Part shown: piece after piece, positions 18,826 through 31,089 of the stretch
How positions within the stretch are numbered: position 1 is the first letter of the stretch
How the letters are laid out: each line of letters starts with the position of its first letter
Assembly: GCA_037178675.1 (NCBI GenBank)
Contig: JAYMGJ010000298.1
Location: 55,268-119,267, forward strand
Origin: Scleroderma bovista
Lineage: Eukaryota; Basidiomycota; Agaricomycetes; Boletales; Sclerodermataceae
Direction: 5' to 3'
Length of the DNA stretch: 64,000 nt
Program-made: the position numbers and the translations under genes
Notes under the pieces: model-generated
Database searches by the model: none
The model's input: the letters and a program-made list of their open reading frames with translations, nothing else
Told to the model about the DNA's origin: nothing

Positions 18826-19116
18826 GTGGTATGTATGTATCTCTCATGGCGAGGGCCATTAAGCACACGTCAACCGTTGTTGCCACCTACAGATATGATT
18901 GAAAGGAACTAAACTATATCTGCTGATCACGCGACCTCTAAATCGTCGTGCCTTCCCTGCAGGCCACAAGGGGGCGAAAGTGGCCCGAGAACAAAATCCT
19001 TATAAGCCTACCTGTCGTTGCAGAGCTGTACCAAGTGAATCTGTTGTCCGCGTGCTTATCAGGTGGCTCCGCCTACTCATCGTCCTCATAAAAGTCCACC
19101 GAGAGACGTGTCGAGC

Positions 19117-20768
19117 ATGGCCGATCTTCACCTTCTCGTTCTCATTCATGGCATGTGGGGCAACCCTACTCACCTTAGCCGCATGCAAGAGATAATCCAG
19201 CAGGCCAAGGGGACTTCCATAAGCACTGGCTCAAGGCCGACTGAGCTTGTTGTCCTTGCCGCTCAAACTAATCGCGGCGAATGCACATATGACGGCATTG
19301 ACTGGGGTGGCGAAAGAGTTGCGGAGGAGGTGAGATTGCTGCCCACGTCCTCGCAGGACCTATCTGATCACTTCTCAGGTTACAAACAAAGTGGTGGAGT
19401 ATGAGAAACAAGGGCGAAGGGTGACCCGTTTCTCGGTCATGGGATATAGCTTGGGTGGGCTGATCGCACGATACGTTATCGGGTGCGCACCTTCAATACA
19501 TCTCCCACTAGCAGACCACATTCATGTGTTCCCCACAGAATTCTCCATCAGAACAACTTTTTCGAGGCTGTCACTCCGGTAAATTTCAACACCATTGCCA
19601 CACCTCACGTTGGTATCCCGAACTTCCCAACCGCGCAATCGAGTATCCGGTCGTTCTTTGGACGTAATTTCATGTCACGGACAGGGCAACAGTTCTATTG
19701 TATTGATAGGTGGTCTCCGAATGGCAGGACCCTAATTGAGGTACTCGGTGATCCAGGTCAGCTTTCATCCCTCCAGACGGTATATCCACTGAACGATATT
19801 GTCCAGAATATATATTTTACCAGGCACTCATTCTCTTCCCAAATATTGGGATATATGCGAATGCGTAAGTCGCTAAATGACATCTCAGACAAGCACCAGT
19901 GCTGAGTAACTCCACGCAGCGTCAATGATCACACAGTACCTTACGTTACGGCTGCCATCGAGTTAACTGACCCCTTCGCTGAATATGGGGAAAATGGAAT
20001 CGAAATGTGTGTATACTTCTGTTCCACAGTTATACAATATAACTCACATTTCACTTTTTGAAGTGAGTTCGAGGGGAACTACGAACACGTCATTGAAACA
20101 TATTCCAAGTCTGATTCCCACAGTCAGCTATCTACCAAAGTTAGGTCGTCTCCTCTTGCAAGGATCGCAAGCGCAGTGCCACCCATACCACCAGCATTAC
20201 GATATGCATTTCCTTTCAATGTCGTGAGTTACTTCGACTGATAATTCATCTGTATGCATGACCCGTGCTTGGACTACAGATCATTTATCCTCTTCTCCCA
20301 TTCTTGATTCCCGCTTTCCTCTCCTTGCTCATCGTTAAATTTACGATTGCGTCCAAGAAATCTCAGACTCGCTTGCAAATCCTTGAGGCTGATTCGGCCA
20401 GAGAGAGGCTAAGCTGTATCATTGCTAAGCTTGAGAGGAAAATTGAGAGCGCTACGCTAGATGTTTACGAGGATCCTGGGCTTCTTTTATCCATCGACCC
20501 ACCATCTCGTCCCTCAGGGAAGCTGGTTCCCAGAGCGACGTTAACGGGCTTAGAGACCTCTTGCCATACTATATCACATTTCACCCCTGGACAACTGGAG
20601 TGCCTCGAGAACCTGAACAAGATACCGCGGTTAAGAAAAACACTTGCATTTATTGCGGACGTTGATAATGCCCATCCACTCATTGTCTGTCGGTCGGACG
20701 TCAAAATCGAGCATCATCGGAAGGGGGAAGGGGTTCTACGGCACTGGGCTGATCATTTTGAATTGTAG
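19117..20768 (+). CDS. DUF676-type serine lipase, tandem copy A
   Basis: Seven exons (19,117-19,329; 19,379-19,482; 19,539-19,756; 19,807-19,864; 19,920-20,006; 20,064-20,223; 20,280-20,768) give 442 residues in frame. The N-terminus has the lipase oxyanion motif LIHGMWGNP (residues 9-17) and the nucleophile elbow GYSLGG with Ser95. Family motifs TPHVGIP and VNDHTVPYVTAAIE follow. A hydrophobic segment (IIYPLLPFLIPAFLSLLI) at about 281-298 suggests membrane or lipid-droplet anchoring, as in yeast members of this family. The C-terminus has HHRKGEGVLRHWADHF. These proteins act as esterases or phospholipases on lipids; the substrate is not visible. A close paralogue with the same intron positions follows. 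Confidence 0.85.
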
Positions 20769-21475
20769 GTGTCGTTGAATGGATACCCATGTATGTATGT
20801 ACATCAAATGGTCTATCTTGAATGAGTCCTTTCGAGCTTCAAGGCCAAGATGAATCACAAGCCTATGAAACAACTTGATTGGGATCAACCTTGGGTTTGC
20901 CACCACGAAATTTTTGGCGCTGGATTCCAAGTGTGGTCATGTTTCAGGTGGTCTTTGGTGTGTCTACAGGCGTCTACATTGTGTAGAAAGTTTTGTGAGT
21001 ACTACACGGTCGCTAAGTGTGGTTGCCGGTGAAGTCTGGCATTACTCGTGTGTTTTGGTCAACTTAACTTGCATCGTTCTGGGGGGCCAGTGGTGCTTTT
21101 TATCGCCTGTCGTAGCGTGGGAAAACAGACCATGGCCAGGGGATTTCTTCTGATTTCTTTCAGGGGAACTCAGACAAAGATTTGGGCGGAAAGCCAAAGT
21201 GGACTGCAGTCTGGCGATTAGTAACCTATGCAAAGCGGTATTACTCACACAGTAGCCATCCTGCACCATCGGCCGCGTCATTCAAGCTGACCGAGCTGCG
21301 CAGCGGCCAGAATCCACTGCTGTCTAATTTTGCTTATCTTGGCACACGAGCCCCACCAGAAATGCCCATATTATAAGCTTGACCACCTTTCGCCGGGAAC
21401 TTTAAATCACTAGGTAAGAGAGTCCGGCTTTGTGCTTGGTCATGTCTTATAACTCCTCGCCCAGTTGCGTCCGTT
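20769..21475. other. Spacer between the lipase copies
   Basis: About 700 bp with no supported gene. It must contain the terminator of copy A and the promoter of copy B. I see no extended match to the 500 bp upstream of copy A. Confidence 0.5.
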
Positions 21476-23090
21476 ATGGCCAATGTTCACCTCCTTGTTC
21501 TTATCCACGGCATGTGGGGAAACCCTGGTCACCTTGCCCGGATGCATGAAATAATCCAACAAGTCAAGGGAAACGCAGAGAACACAGGCTCAGGACAGGC
21601 CGAGCTTGCTGTCTTGGTCGCTCAGACTAACCGTGATGAATGGACATACGATGGCATCGACTGGGGTGGCGAAAGAGTCGCTGAGGAGGTGAGCACCCTC
21701 CTTGCTCCACTATTCTCAAGACATGAATGCTTCATATTAGATTATGAACGAAGTAAGCAAATACGAGAAACAAGGAAAGAGAGTCAGTCGCTTCTCAGTG
21801 ATGGGGTATAGCTTAGGCGGACTGCTTGCACGATATGTCATCGGGTATGCATTCTGGATATACCAGTTAGGCAGCCGCACACTCATAAGGACGTTCAGAA
21901 TTCTTCACCAGAACAAATTCTTTGAGACCATCACGCCAGTCAATTTCAACACCGTTGCTACGCCCCATATTGGTATACCCAAATTTCCCACTGCCATGTC
22001 GACTGTTTCGTCCTATTTCGGGAGCAAATTTCTGTCGCGGACAGGGGAACAGTTTTACTGTACTGACAAGTGGTCTCCCAAGGGTAGACCGCTCGTTGAA
22101 GTCCTCGGTGATCCAGGTCAGTTTTCCACTCTCTGGAAACTCGTTGCGTAGTGAATGGCGTTGCACAGAGTATATCTTTTACCAAGCGCTCCTCCTCTTC
22201 ACGAATATCGGAATATATGCCAATGCGTATGTGATCAGATGTGTAACTTAGTGGAAACTCATTCCTTCTAGCATTAACGATCGAACCGTACCCTATGTTA
22301 CAGCGGCCATCGAACTTACTGACCCTTTCGCTGAATATTGGAGCAATGGGGTTAAAATGCATGCGCTTTTTGTTTCCTACGCACTATTTCTGATGTCTAT
22401 TGTAGGGAGTTCCACGAACAGTATGAACATGTCATCAAATCCTATATTCCACCAGTATTGCCACACCCACAGGATCGTCCTCTTCTCGAGAGAATTACGC
22501 CCTCATTGCCTCCTATACCACATGTGTTACGATTCTCGTTTCCTCTCAGCTTGGTGAGTTGCTCTCATGGACCGCTCATGTACATAAATGCAAATTGAAG
22601 TTGTCCTCCGTAGATCATATTTCCACTTCTTCCAATCTTGATTCCGACCTTCCTCTCTCTGGTACTTGCTCGTTTCTCGATCTCGTCCAAGAAGTCTCGG
22701 GCTCGCGTGCAGTCTCTCGAGGCCAACTCATCAGCGAGAGAGAGACTGATCCATATCGTTGCCAAACTCGAGAGGGAGATTGAGTCCACCGCATTAGATG
22801 CATACGAGCACCCTGGAGGACCTCTATCCATCGATCCACAGTCTGTTCACTCGGAACCATTACCCGAAACGGAGATGAGATCTCACTTCTCCCCGCGTCC
22901 ACTCCTTACTCCTGGTCAATTGCGCTGTATCGAGAACCTAAATAGGTTACCACGGTTGAAGAAGACCTTGGTCTTCTTTGAGGATGTTGTAAATTCTCAT
23001 GCCATGATTATTGCTCGAGACCTCAAGTTTGGGCATCATCGGAAAGGAGAGGCCGTTCTGAGACATTGGGCAGATCACTTCGAAATATAG
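21476..23090 (+). CDS. DUF676-type serine lipase, tandem copy B
   Basis: Seven exons at 21,476-21,688; 21,741-21,844; 21,899-22,116; 22,169-22,226; 22,272-22,358; 22,406-22,553; 22,614-23,090 give 434 residues. The first five exons have exactly the lengths of copy A. It shares LIHGMWGNP, GYSLGG and INDRTVPYVTAAIE, a hydrophobic stretch after IIFPLLPILIPTF, and the end HHRKGEAVLRHWADHF. The intron after 22,358 has no GT donor at the place used in copy A; GC is present instead (GCATGC), so this is a GC-AG intron or a damaged one. Everything else looks functional. Confidence 0.83.
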
Positions 23091-23424
23091 ATGCATTAAT
23101 GTATACTAGACGTTCGGTGTTGCCTTGGACACTAGCTAATTATCTCGTTTGTGCGGCTGCATCCTTTGTGTCTGTATCCTGACAACGCGACTGCTTTTGC
23201 ATTCACGAAACTAAATGACATCAGTAATTGTCTTTTACCTCGATCAAGACACAATGAGCCTTTCATCTCTCAACCACTCATCCGACCTAGTTCCGCTACT
23301 TTTGTTGGTCTCAGTGCGCATAAGTGTGCGCGATAGCGTCATGTCTCTTCATACATAATCGCAGGTCAGAGGACTCAGCTCGCAGCGCAATCATCATTCC
23401 TCTCATTGTCCAGTGTATACGAAT
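23091..23424. other. Spacer before the coiled-coil gene pair
   Basis: No gene seen. The last 15 or so bases before the ATG (CAGTGTATACGAATATGGCG) are shared with the decayed copy at about 26,515-26,537, marking the left limit of the duplication. Confidence 0.5.
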
Positions 23425-24477
23425 ATGGCGCCCGACCGACAAACGAGGAAGAGGGCTGGTACTTCTGGGTGGCCAAAAAGCACCAGGCGCAAATCTTCCG
23501 GCACACCGCGTCCCCTCAAATACTTCAAGGACACCAGCATCGTTCTCCCCCACACCGCATCACGCGAAGCTAGTACGTGTGCAGGCGGAGGCATCCTTTC
23601 CTAACTGACGTGTCTACAGGGCTATGGGCTGAAGTGGCTTACATTGTTGATGAGAAATCGGCCAGCGGGGAGTCTGCTGCGACTGGCGTTGGTGGCCCTG
23701 GCGATAATGGCATGCAGATCGATTTCGAGCAATTGATCAACAGAAGTATGTTTCCTTCTAACATGACTGCTGTATTCCCGGGCTCATTACTATGTTGATG
23801 CTTGCAGCGAATCAACGGGGAACGGATACCAGGATGTGCAGGAAGGAGACAAATGCATTGGATGCTCGCAACATCCTTCAGGACACAGGAGTGTGTGAGA
23901 ATTGATTAAAACGCAATCCCTTGTTTTCTGATTTTTTATCAGGCCGACCTTGGTCATCTAGAGCTGCGTTATCGCGAAGGCACTCCTCGACAAATTGAAA
24001 CGATCACTGTTCTTCCGGAGGCGCGTAAAAAGTCGGTACACGGTAGTATGTCACTCGATGGAAATGCTCATATATGCTTGTGCAGACTTGCTGCATCTGT
24101 CCAGAGAATGCGCGCATACCCAGACGTTACAGACCTCACGGTGTACCAAGGAACTTTGGCACTCGCCAAGCGTCATTTTTTACCAGAAGGCAGTAAGCCA
24201 ACTACGAAGGCACAGGTATGTATCTCCTACCATTCTCGTTCGTACTTGTCATCGATGGATGCATAAGCTTGCCGAGAAAAATATCGAGAAATATGAGAAG
24301 CTACTGTCCCTTGAAAAGAAACATCAGACGACGATGCCCAGCATACATATAGCAACTCAGGCGACTCCGTTTGTAGCGCCCTCCCAGAGTGAAGCTACTG
24401 CTGGGTCCCAAGACGACCAATCCGTGAGTGAGGCTCAAAAACCTGTGAATGGGGAATCCGACGAAGCGTCTGTTTGA
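23425..24477 (+). CDS. Hypothetical protein 1 of duplicated unit
   Basis: Five exons (23,425-23,572; 23,620-23,745; 23,808-23,890; 23,943-24,215; 24,268-24,477) yield 279 residues without a stop. The N-terminus is basic (MAPDRQTRKRAGTSGWPK), which could act as a nuclear signal. The middle has VDEKSASGESAATGVGGPG and DARNILQDTGADLGHLELRY. A helical LAEKNIEKYEKLLSLEKKH is followed by a Gln/Ser/Glu-rich tail. No known domain. The next gene begins 55 bases after the stop, on the same strand, and both were duplicated together, so they may act together. Confidence 0.6.
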
Positions 24478-24532
24478 GTTTATTGTTTGCGTGATTCTAT
24501 GTACTGAGCACAATTCACATAGGAGTCACAGT

Positions 24533-25354
24533 ATGGCCACCGAAGATCTTGAAGAATCCAATGCGGAACCGGGGGAAGGGGAATCCGATATCTCCGTGCC
24601 CGCAAATGCCCCTGTTACCCCATCGTGAGTTTGGATTGAACTTGCCATTGAAACCCTGCTCCAACACTGGATGCCTTTTAGTCGGGCGCTGCAGCCAATC
24701 AACTGGGTCCGCTCAACGATCTATGGGGTGGCAAACATCTGGTACAATACACCCGAGTCCCTTTTGCGCCGAACAGTGCATAATCCATGCACTACTCCAT
24801 CGCCCATGTCGGAAATGGAAGATGCAACTGAGGATGATGATGACCCCGTGGATATGGACAGTCACATGCCAGGACAGTACGGGGAAGATGAGAACGTTGG
24901 AAATTTGTTTCAGCAGCATGCCACATTCGAGGGGCTTCTGGCTGCATTGGGCGATCTTTACACGACAACTCTGGAAAGGGTAAGTAACTCATGTTTACCC
25001 GAGATAATCATGGTCGTCCTAATAATACGCAGGCTAGACAATCTGGGGTCGAGAACCATGAGCTGCGGAGGAAATTATCAAGGGCACGGCGTGAACTGAA
25101 GTCAGCTCGACGGGCCCTTGCTCGTTCCCGTGCCCAGATTGCGGAGCTCCGCACCGAACGAAATGCTGATACTGCTAAGGTCAAGCAAGTGTGTGCGGAG
25201 AATGACAAGTTGAAGACACGGATTCGTGATCTTGGTTTGGCGCTGCAGACGGTGTCTAGCATTGCTCAGAGTGCTGTAAGTAACTCCTAGTGGGTGTGTG
25301 AGGGTGATTACTTATACTTTTCGATAGATTGTGGACGTTGAGCCAGTCGAATAG
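24533..25354 (+). CDS. Hypothetical coiled-coil protein 2 of duplicated unit
   Basis: Exons 24,533-24,624; 24,682-24,979; 25,033-25,275; 25,328-25,354 give 219 residues. The N-terminal third is acidic (MATEDLEESNAEPGEGESDI), followed by MEDATEDDDDPVDMDSHMPG. The C-terminal half is a strong coiled coil (ENHELRRKLSRARRELKSAR, ENDKLKTRIRDLGLALQTV). No recognised domain; possibly a structural or adaptor protein. The frame of the second exon is uncertain for its first 40 codons. Confidence 0.6.
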
Positions 25355-26532
25355 TCATTCCTATTGGGAGCCTACATGGTGTGTTGGTTGTATTGGTTGC
25401 TTTTACTTGAACTCCGATGTATAGTATGGTATACCATGTAGTGGAATTGGTCGGAATATTTCCGCGGGAAAGGCTTACATGACATAGATGTGTCCACTTC
25501 TGGCGTGTCTCGCACTGGTATGTACGAGTGTGTCTGTCCTCGCCAGCGGTTGTGCATCTGTTGCTGCTTTCAATGCTGTCTCATCGTCGCTAACCATAAC
25601 TTTCTAACGTCGTTCCATCACCAATAAACAGAGATCTATGCACTTCCAAAGCTCTTGGAGGATCCGCTCGATCTCTGGATGCGGAGGGCAAGAATTGGGG
25701 TGTGAGGCCATTGGTGTCTGAGGCCTCACACCAATTCTTGCCCGCTGGTGTCTGCCCCAAACATGCGCATCCTCTCCTGTGCGCCTTCCCCGTTCCTATT
25801 CTGGCTTGCTTTCGTTCCAGGTGTAGTTGTTCCCACTGCCCAAGAGTCTAGATGCGACACTAGTAGCAGCGCTACTGTCCACGCCAACTGTGCCAGGTAC
25901 GTACAGCAGTTCAAGGAGCATGCTCCATTGCTTTCCCCAGATGTGCCCCCGCTTCGAGACCGGCCATGTCCAGCGCGGCTATATGAAGAGATCCCGCACA
26001 ACGCCGAATCAGACGAGAAAGAAAAAAGACATGAACCGAGACGAGACGCACCGTACAACACCTGCGCCGCCGCCGCGATCTACAACAAGCGTTCATCCCC
26101 AAGCATACGCACAAAATACGTCCAGAAACGAGGGGGTTAGAACAGCTTCTGTGCTCTGCCCACTTGGGCCTGGTCCGCTCTCGCTCCTGTCCCTGCAGCA
26201 AGAGATGGAGTAGGGGCACGCAGACATTCCCTCATAATCCTTGCGATACGGGTCGAGCACTCTCCCGTGTTCTCCCACTCGCCGTTGTCATTTCTCCATT
26301 GTCGCTTCTCCGTGTGCGGCGGTACCCCCCTCGCCTTCCTGTGCTCTCCTTTGCCCCACGGTTTTTCGTTCACGTTGTGCGTTTGAACAGCAACAGCAAC
26401 ACCCCCATCCGCCTGTGCGCTGGACCATCTTGGCGAAGAACACCTCCGGAAACGCGTCTGATAGAGAGGGATGGTGGCATGTGACGAGGGCAAGTGTGAG
26501 TGCGGATCTCCCACTGTCCACTGCATACGAAT
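25355..26532. other. Spacer between the two copies of the unit
   Basis: Overlapping open frames occur on both strands (for example 25,748-26,140 plus and 26,521-26,288 minus). None is conserved next to the first copy and none shows a domain. A near-perfect hairpin lies at 25,686-25,743. Confidence 0.4.
25686..25743. repeat. Inverted repeat, 24/22-base arms
   Basis: GGGCAAGAATTGGGGTGTGA (from 25,686) pairs with TCACACCAATTCTTGCCC (to 25,743); arms extend to GGCC and differ by one 2-base gap around a 12-base loop. No coding sequence overlaps. It could be a MITE remnant or a hairpin-forming transcript end. Confidence 0.75.
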
Positions 26533-28140
26533 ATGGCGCGACTAGTAAGGAAAACTTTGGGCTGGTACTTCTGGGTGGCTAAAAAGCACCAGGCGCAAAG
26601 CTACCGACACACCGCGGCCCCTCAAATACTTCAAGGACACCAGCATCGTTCTCCCTCACGCCGCATCACGCGAAGCTAGTACGTGTACAGGCGGTGTCAT
26701 CATTTCCTAACCGACGTGTCCACGGGGCTATGGGCCAAAGTGGCTAACATTGTCGATGAGAAATCGGCCAGCGGGGAGTCCGCTGCGACTGGCGTTGGTG
26801 GCCCCGACGATGATCGCGTGCAGATTGATTTCGAGCAATTGATCAACAGAAGTATGTTTTTTTCTAACACGACTGGTCTCATTTAAATCTTGCAGTGAAT
26901 CAACGGGAGACGGATACCAGGATGTGGAGAAAGGAGACAAATGCATTGGATGCTCGCAACATCCTTTAGGACATAGGGGTGTGGGAGAATTGGTTAAAAT
27001 GCAAGCCTTTCTCTTCTTTTTATTAGGTCGATCTTGGTCATCTAGAGTTGCGATACCGCAAAGGCACCCTTTGACATATTGAAACAATCACTGTTCTTCT
27101 GGAGGCGCGCAAAAAGTCGATACACGGTAGTATGCCATTCGATGGAAATGCTCATATATGCCCGTGCAGACTTGCAGCCTCTGTCCAGACAATGCACGCG
27201 TACCCAGACGTTATAGACTTCACCGTATACCAAGGGAACTTTGGCACTCGTTAAGCGTCACTTTTTACCAGAAGGCAGTAAGCCAACTACGAAGGCGAGG
27301 CTCAGGAAGCCATGAATGGGGAATCCGAAGAAGCGTCTGTTTAACTTTATTATTTACATGATTCCACGTACTGACTGTAATTCACATAATGGTCATAGCA
27401 TGGCCACCGAAGATCCTGAAGCATTCAATGCGGGACCGGAGAAAGGGGAGTCCAATATCTCCGTGCCCGCAAATGCCCCTTATACTCCATCGCGAGTTTG
27501 AATTGGACTTGCCATCGAGATCCTGTTCCGACACTGGATGCCTTGTAGTCGGGCGCTGTAGCCGATCATCTGGGTCTGCTCAACGATTTCTGGGGGTGGC
27601 AAACATCCGGTACAATACACCCGAGTCCATTTTGCGCCGCATGCCCTAGCCCATCACTCGTGTCGGAAATGGAAGACGCGACTGAGGATGATGATGGCCC
27701 CGTGGATATGGACAACCACATGCCAGGACAGTACGAGGAAGATGAGAACATTGGAAAATTGATTCAGCAGAATGCCACATTCGAGGGGCTTCTGGCTTCA
27801 TTGGGCGACCTTTACACGACAATCTGGAAAGGGTAAGTAACTCATGTTTACCCGAGATAATCATGGTCGTCCTAATAATACTCAGGCTAGACAATCTGGG
27901 GTCGAGAACCACGAGCTGCGGAGGAAGTTAACAAGGGCACGGCGTGAACTGAAGTCAGCCCGACGGGCCCTTGTTCGTTCCCATGCCCAGATCGCGGAGC
28001 TCCGCGCAGAACGCTAGGGCCAAGCAAGTGTGTGCGGACAATGATAAGTTGAAGTACGGATTCATGATCTCGGCCTGGCGTTGCAGACGGTGTCCGACAT
28101 TCCTCAGAGTGCTGTAAGTGACTCTAGTGGGTGTGTGAAG
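26533..28140 (+). pseudogene. Decayed copy of the coiled-coil gene pair
   Basis: It matches 23,425-25,354 in order along its whole length but carries clear lesions. The first intron acceptor CTACAGG is changed to CCACGGG. ATC CTT CAG became ATC CTT TAG, a stop. Frameshifts occur near the start, at 27,590 (an extra G in GGGGGTGGC) and at about 28,015 in the coiled-coil exon. About 200 bp corresponding to 24,216-24,420 are missing. No full-length product can be made. Its rate of change suggests an older duplication. Confidence 0.85.
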
Positions 28141-30057
28141 GTATTGACTGTGAACCAGTCGAATGATCATTTTAGAGCCTTCCCGCGTGGTCTGTTAGTT
28201 GTTTTTACTTGAACTCTGATGTATAGTATGGTATACCTCAATGGACACCCAATCATGTCTTACCGGCACCACTATATCCAACTAATATTGTCAGATGTAC
28301 TTTGGCTGACCTTGCAATTCTACTTGATCAAGTGTGTTTGTGCGGTGAGTCATTGGTCCGTATCATTCAGTGCATTCTGAACAGATTTACAAAAAGGGGA
28401 CTGCGATTACAGTTGTGTTTTATTGACTGGCCGGTATCTGGCAGACGTACATGTCGTACGCGTTCAAACAAGTATGTAGTACCAGCGTGTATGACTTCGT
28501 ACGTCTTTCAGATTTTGGATTGGCACAAATCCTTACTGTGTACTTAGATTCGTATTCGAGTGTCCCTAATTTTCTCTCAAGAGTCGAAATGCCTCGCCCA
28601 CCAAGAGAGCTAACGCCATCTGCGGTATGCTTGCTTGATCGGAGTCGCTGGTAGGTGCTGTATGGTGTACCTGCCTTAGTTGTAAATGGAGGGTGATGCC
28701 AGTAGAGTTTGAATTTGGGTGGCCCCATGATTTTGGGAAACTGGAATAGGGTATATTTTTTTACAAGAGATTCAGGATACAGAACAGGGATTACAGCAAG
28801 AGGAGCCAGGATAATGTAAGTGTGTCCATCAGAAAAAAAGCAGGAAATAATGTCCTAGGGAAACAAGGATTGCAAAACGACAAGAGTCTGTCCTTGCACA
28901 GCACGAGAATACAAGATGATGGAATGGAAGTGTCCTGACAAGTGAGGGAAGCGCACAGCGCTGTCTAGTCTAATGAAATAACACAGAGTCCAGGTCCATC
29001 GCAATTACGCGAACATTACGCTGCGGCGACGAGAGGTGACGAGAATGAATCCGTTTGGCATCATGGATGCGCGCTGATGTCTATGAGCAGCGCCCGTCAT
29101 GCGCTTCCATGCCCTGATGACCTGGCGCTCGACGTATTTTGTGCACGACAGGCGGGTCTTTCGTCTGTGTGCCAAGATCATCAGAGGTCGACTAACGAGG
29201 GGGTCGATAGATACTTACATCGGCTTTGACTGTACGAACCAGGACTCGCGGGGGAAAAGAACGCTGCATGGGGAAGCAACAGCGGATATCGCGACTGGAG
29301 ACATTGCGATGAGATGGGAGACTAGATGGGTTGATGAATATATGGTTGTCCCAGACGAATGAAACGATCGGATAGCCTGCGATGCTTCCGGAGCACAAGG
29401 GGTAGTGAGGGTGGGTTCTGAAGAAGCGAAAATCGCGGGGGATGAAGCTGGGCCAGTCGACCCGTCTTATATGCCTGTGGGCCATAGAAGAACCGACAAT
29501 GGACTCCGGCTGCGGGGAAGCACACATTATTTGTCTTCCACTGCGAATCCAAACGGAGGCAATCTCGAGACAAAAAGAGCAGATTTCAACGCTTTCCTTT
29601 TTGGAACACAAAACCATTGTTTACGTAAATGGAGATCGCCAATTCGCTTTTCCACCGTCGCTGTCGTCCCCGAGTTCGGAACCTTGGCATGGCGGACCAC
29701 CTCGACTTCGTGATTCTGGGCTTGCACTACCCCGAATCACGAACTCGGTGGAGGCAGTCACTGAGGTGGAAGGGACCACTTACCCTTCGCTTGGGTGGGG
29801 CCTCGACTTGATTGGCAGGGGTTGAGTAAGTCGCTAGTAGGCGAAAGGGTCGACCGACGCGGGCACTTCAAAGCGGAACGCTCGAGCCCTCGTTTGTATG
29901 TACCCTCGTTGATGTTGAACCACGATATTCCACCTCCCCAGACAGCCGTATAGGCAGCTTGTATTGTCCAAAGCCCTCCTCCCCAACGTCGTCCGGGCTT
30001 GACGCCCAGACAGCACTTCAGCCTCCCACCCACCCTCTCTGACACAAAAGAACCTTC
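28141..30057. other. Long spacer without a supported gene
   Basis: Small open frames on both strands (28,302-28,547 plus, 29,617-29,192 minus) lack domains and splice support. The right part (29,000-30,050) is GC-richer and could include the promoter of the next candidate gene. Confidence 0.4.
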
Positions 30058-30633
30058 ATGGCACCTTCCCTCGTTTCCAGCCGTCCCCGCAAAGCCACAC
30101 TTCCTTCTCCGCCCCCACTCCCGCCGCGCCGCGCATCTTTATGGCAACCACGGGGCCCGGCCACCCCAGAGCCATCCCACTCCCGAGGCTACTCTGACGA
30201 GATGGAGCGCATCATCGACCGCTGTACTTCACCGACGCCATACAGCCATCCATCTACGCGGCCCTCGGATCTGTTCCTTTTGCGGACATCAGGAAACTTG
30301 CGCCTGCAATCCAATTCATCTACCACACTCTCATGCACAAAACAGTCTTCTACCCATACCAGGGAAAATCTGTTCATGCGCGCACTGCGTAGACTTGTTT
30401 CCTGCATCTCCTCCCGATATCACGACGACCTGGATGTCAGGACGTCCCACAAAAAGATTGGCTCTGACTTATCGGCTTGCTATCTCAGTTCCATTCCTGA
30501 TAACGAGATGCACGAGAAGAGCTCGGGCGAATATCAAGAAATACACCTAGCACGCGTTCGTACAGAATGGCCCTCTCCAGTATCCCTCACTCGCTTAGCC
30601 ACTATTGAAGAACGTGACGAAGAGCACCTCTAA
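30058..30633 (+). CDS. Uncertain hypothetical gene, conflicting frames
   Basis: An ATG at 30,058 opens a single-exon frame of 191 codons ending TRLATIEERDEEHL. It is Ser/Pro/Arg-rich at the start. However, another frame over 30,220-30,385 reads much more like a folded protein (LYFTDAIQPSIYAALGSVPF, KLAPAIQFIYHTLMHK). The true gene may be spliced between frames. I cannot decide from sequence and name no function. Confidence 0.35.
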   Translation: MAPSLVSSRPRKATLPSPPPLPPRRASLWQPRGPATPEPSHSRGYSDEMERIIDRCTSPTPYSHPSTRPSDLFLLRTSGNLRLQSNSSTTLSCTKQSSTHTRENLFMRALRRLVSCISSRYHDDLDVRTSHKKIGSDLSACYLSSIPDNEMHEKSSGEYQEIHLARVRTEWPSPVSLTRLATIEERDEEHL

Positions 30634-31089
30634 TTTGGCACAGGTATTTGCGTTCAAGTGTCGATGTTCGTCAGCTTGCTAACTCGGGCACAAGGTGGGA
30701 CGAGATCTGCAGTCTTGCCACTTTAAGCGTCGTAGAGCGCATTCTACTACATATAGTGCGTTCAATCTGGTGCGAATTAGCTGTCATCTGATGCGTTCCA
30801 ACAGTTCATTTTAGAAGTATGCATAATGTAGTCCTTAAGACGGTCAGCGGCTTGAGGCCCACAAGTGAACGGACATTCGATAATTTCTAGTACATTTGTG
30901 TAATGAACATGCAGCATGTGTTCCTTTGAATTGCAGAAACATAGTGGAAGTGGTGCGAGATCCCAAATGGTGGGTATGGGTATGAATACAGGCAACGGCA
31001 ACGCTGCTCACAATAATGTATAATATTGTACACATTATGGATAAATGAACTTCCGTGGACTGCCCATAATTGTCAGGCATGGGTAAGCA

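Noticed and set aside
24245..24270. Reading through the intron at 24,216-24,267 as coding
   Set aside because: Splicing gives the frame that continues into the helical KNIEKYEKLLSLEKKH region with consistent phase from exon 1.
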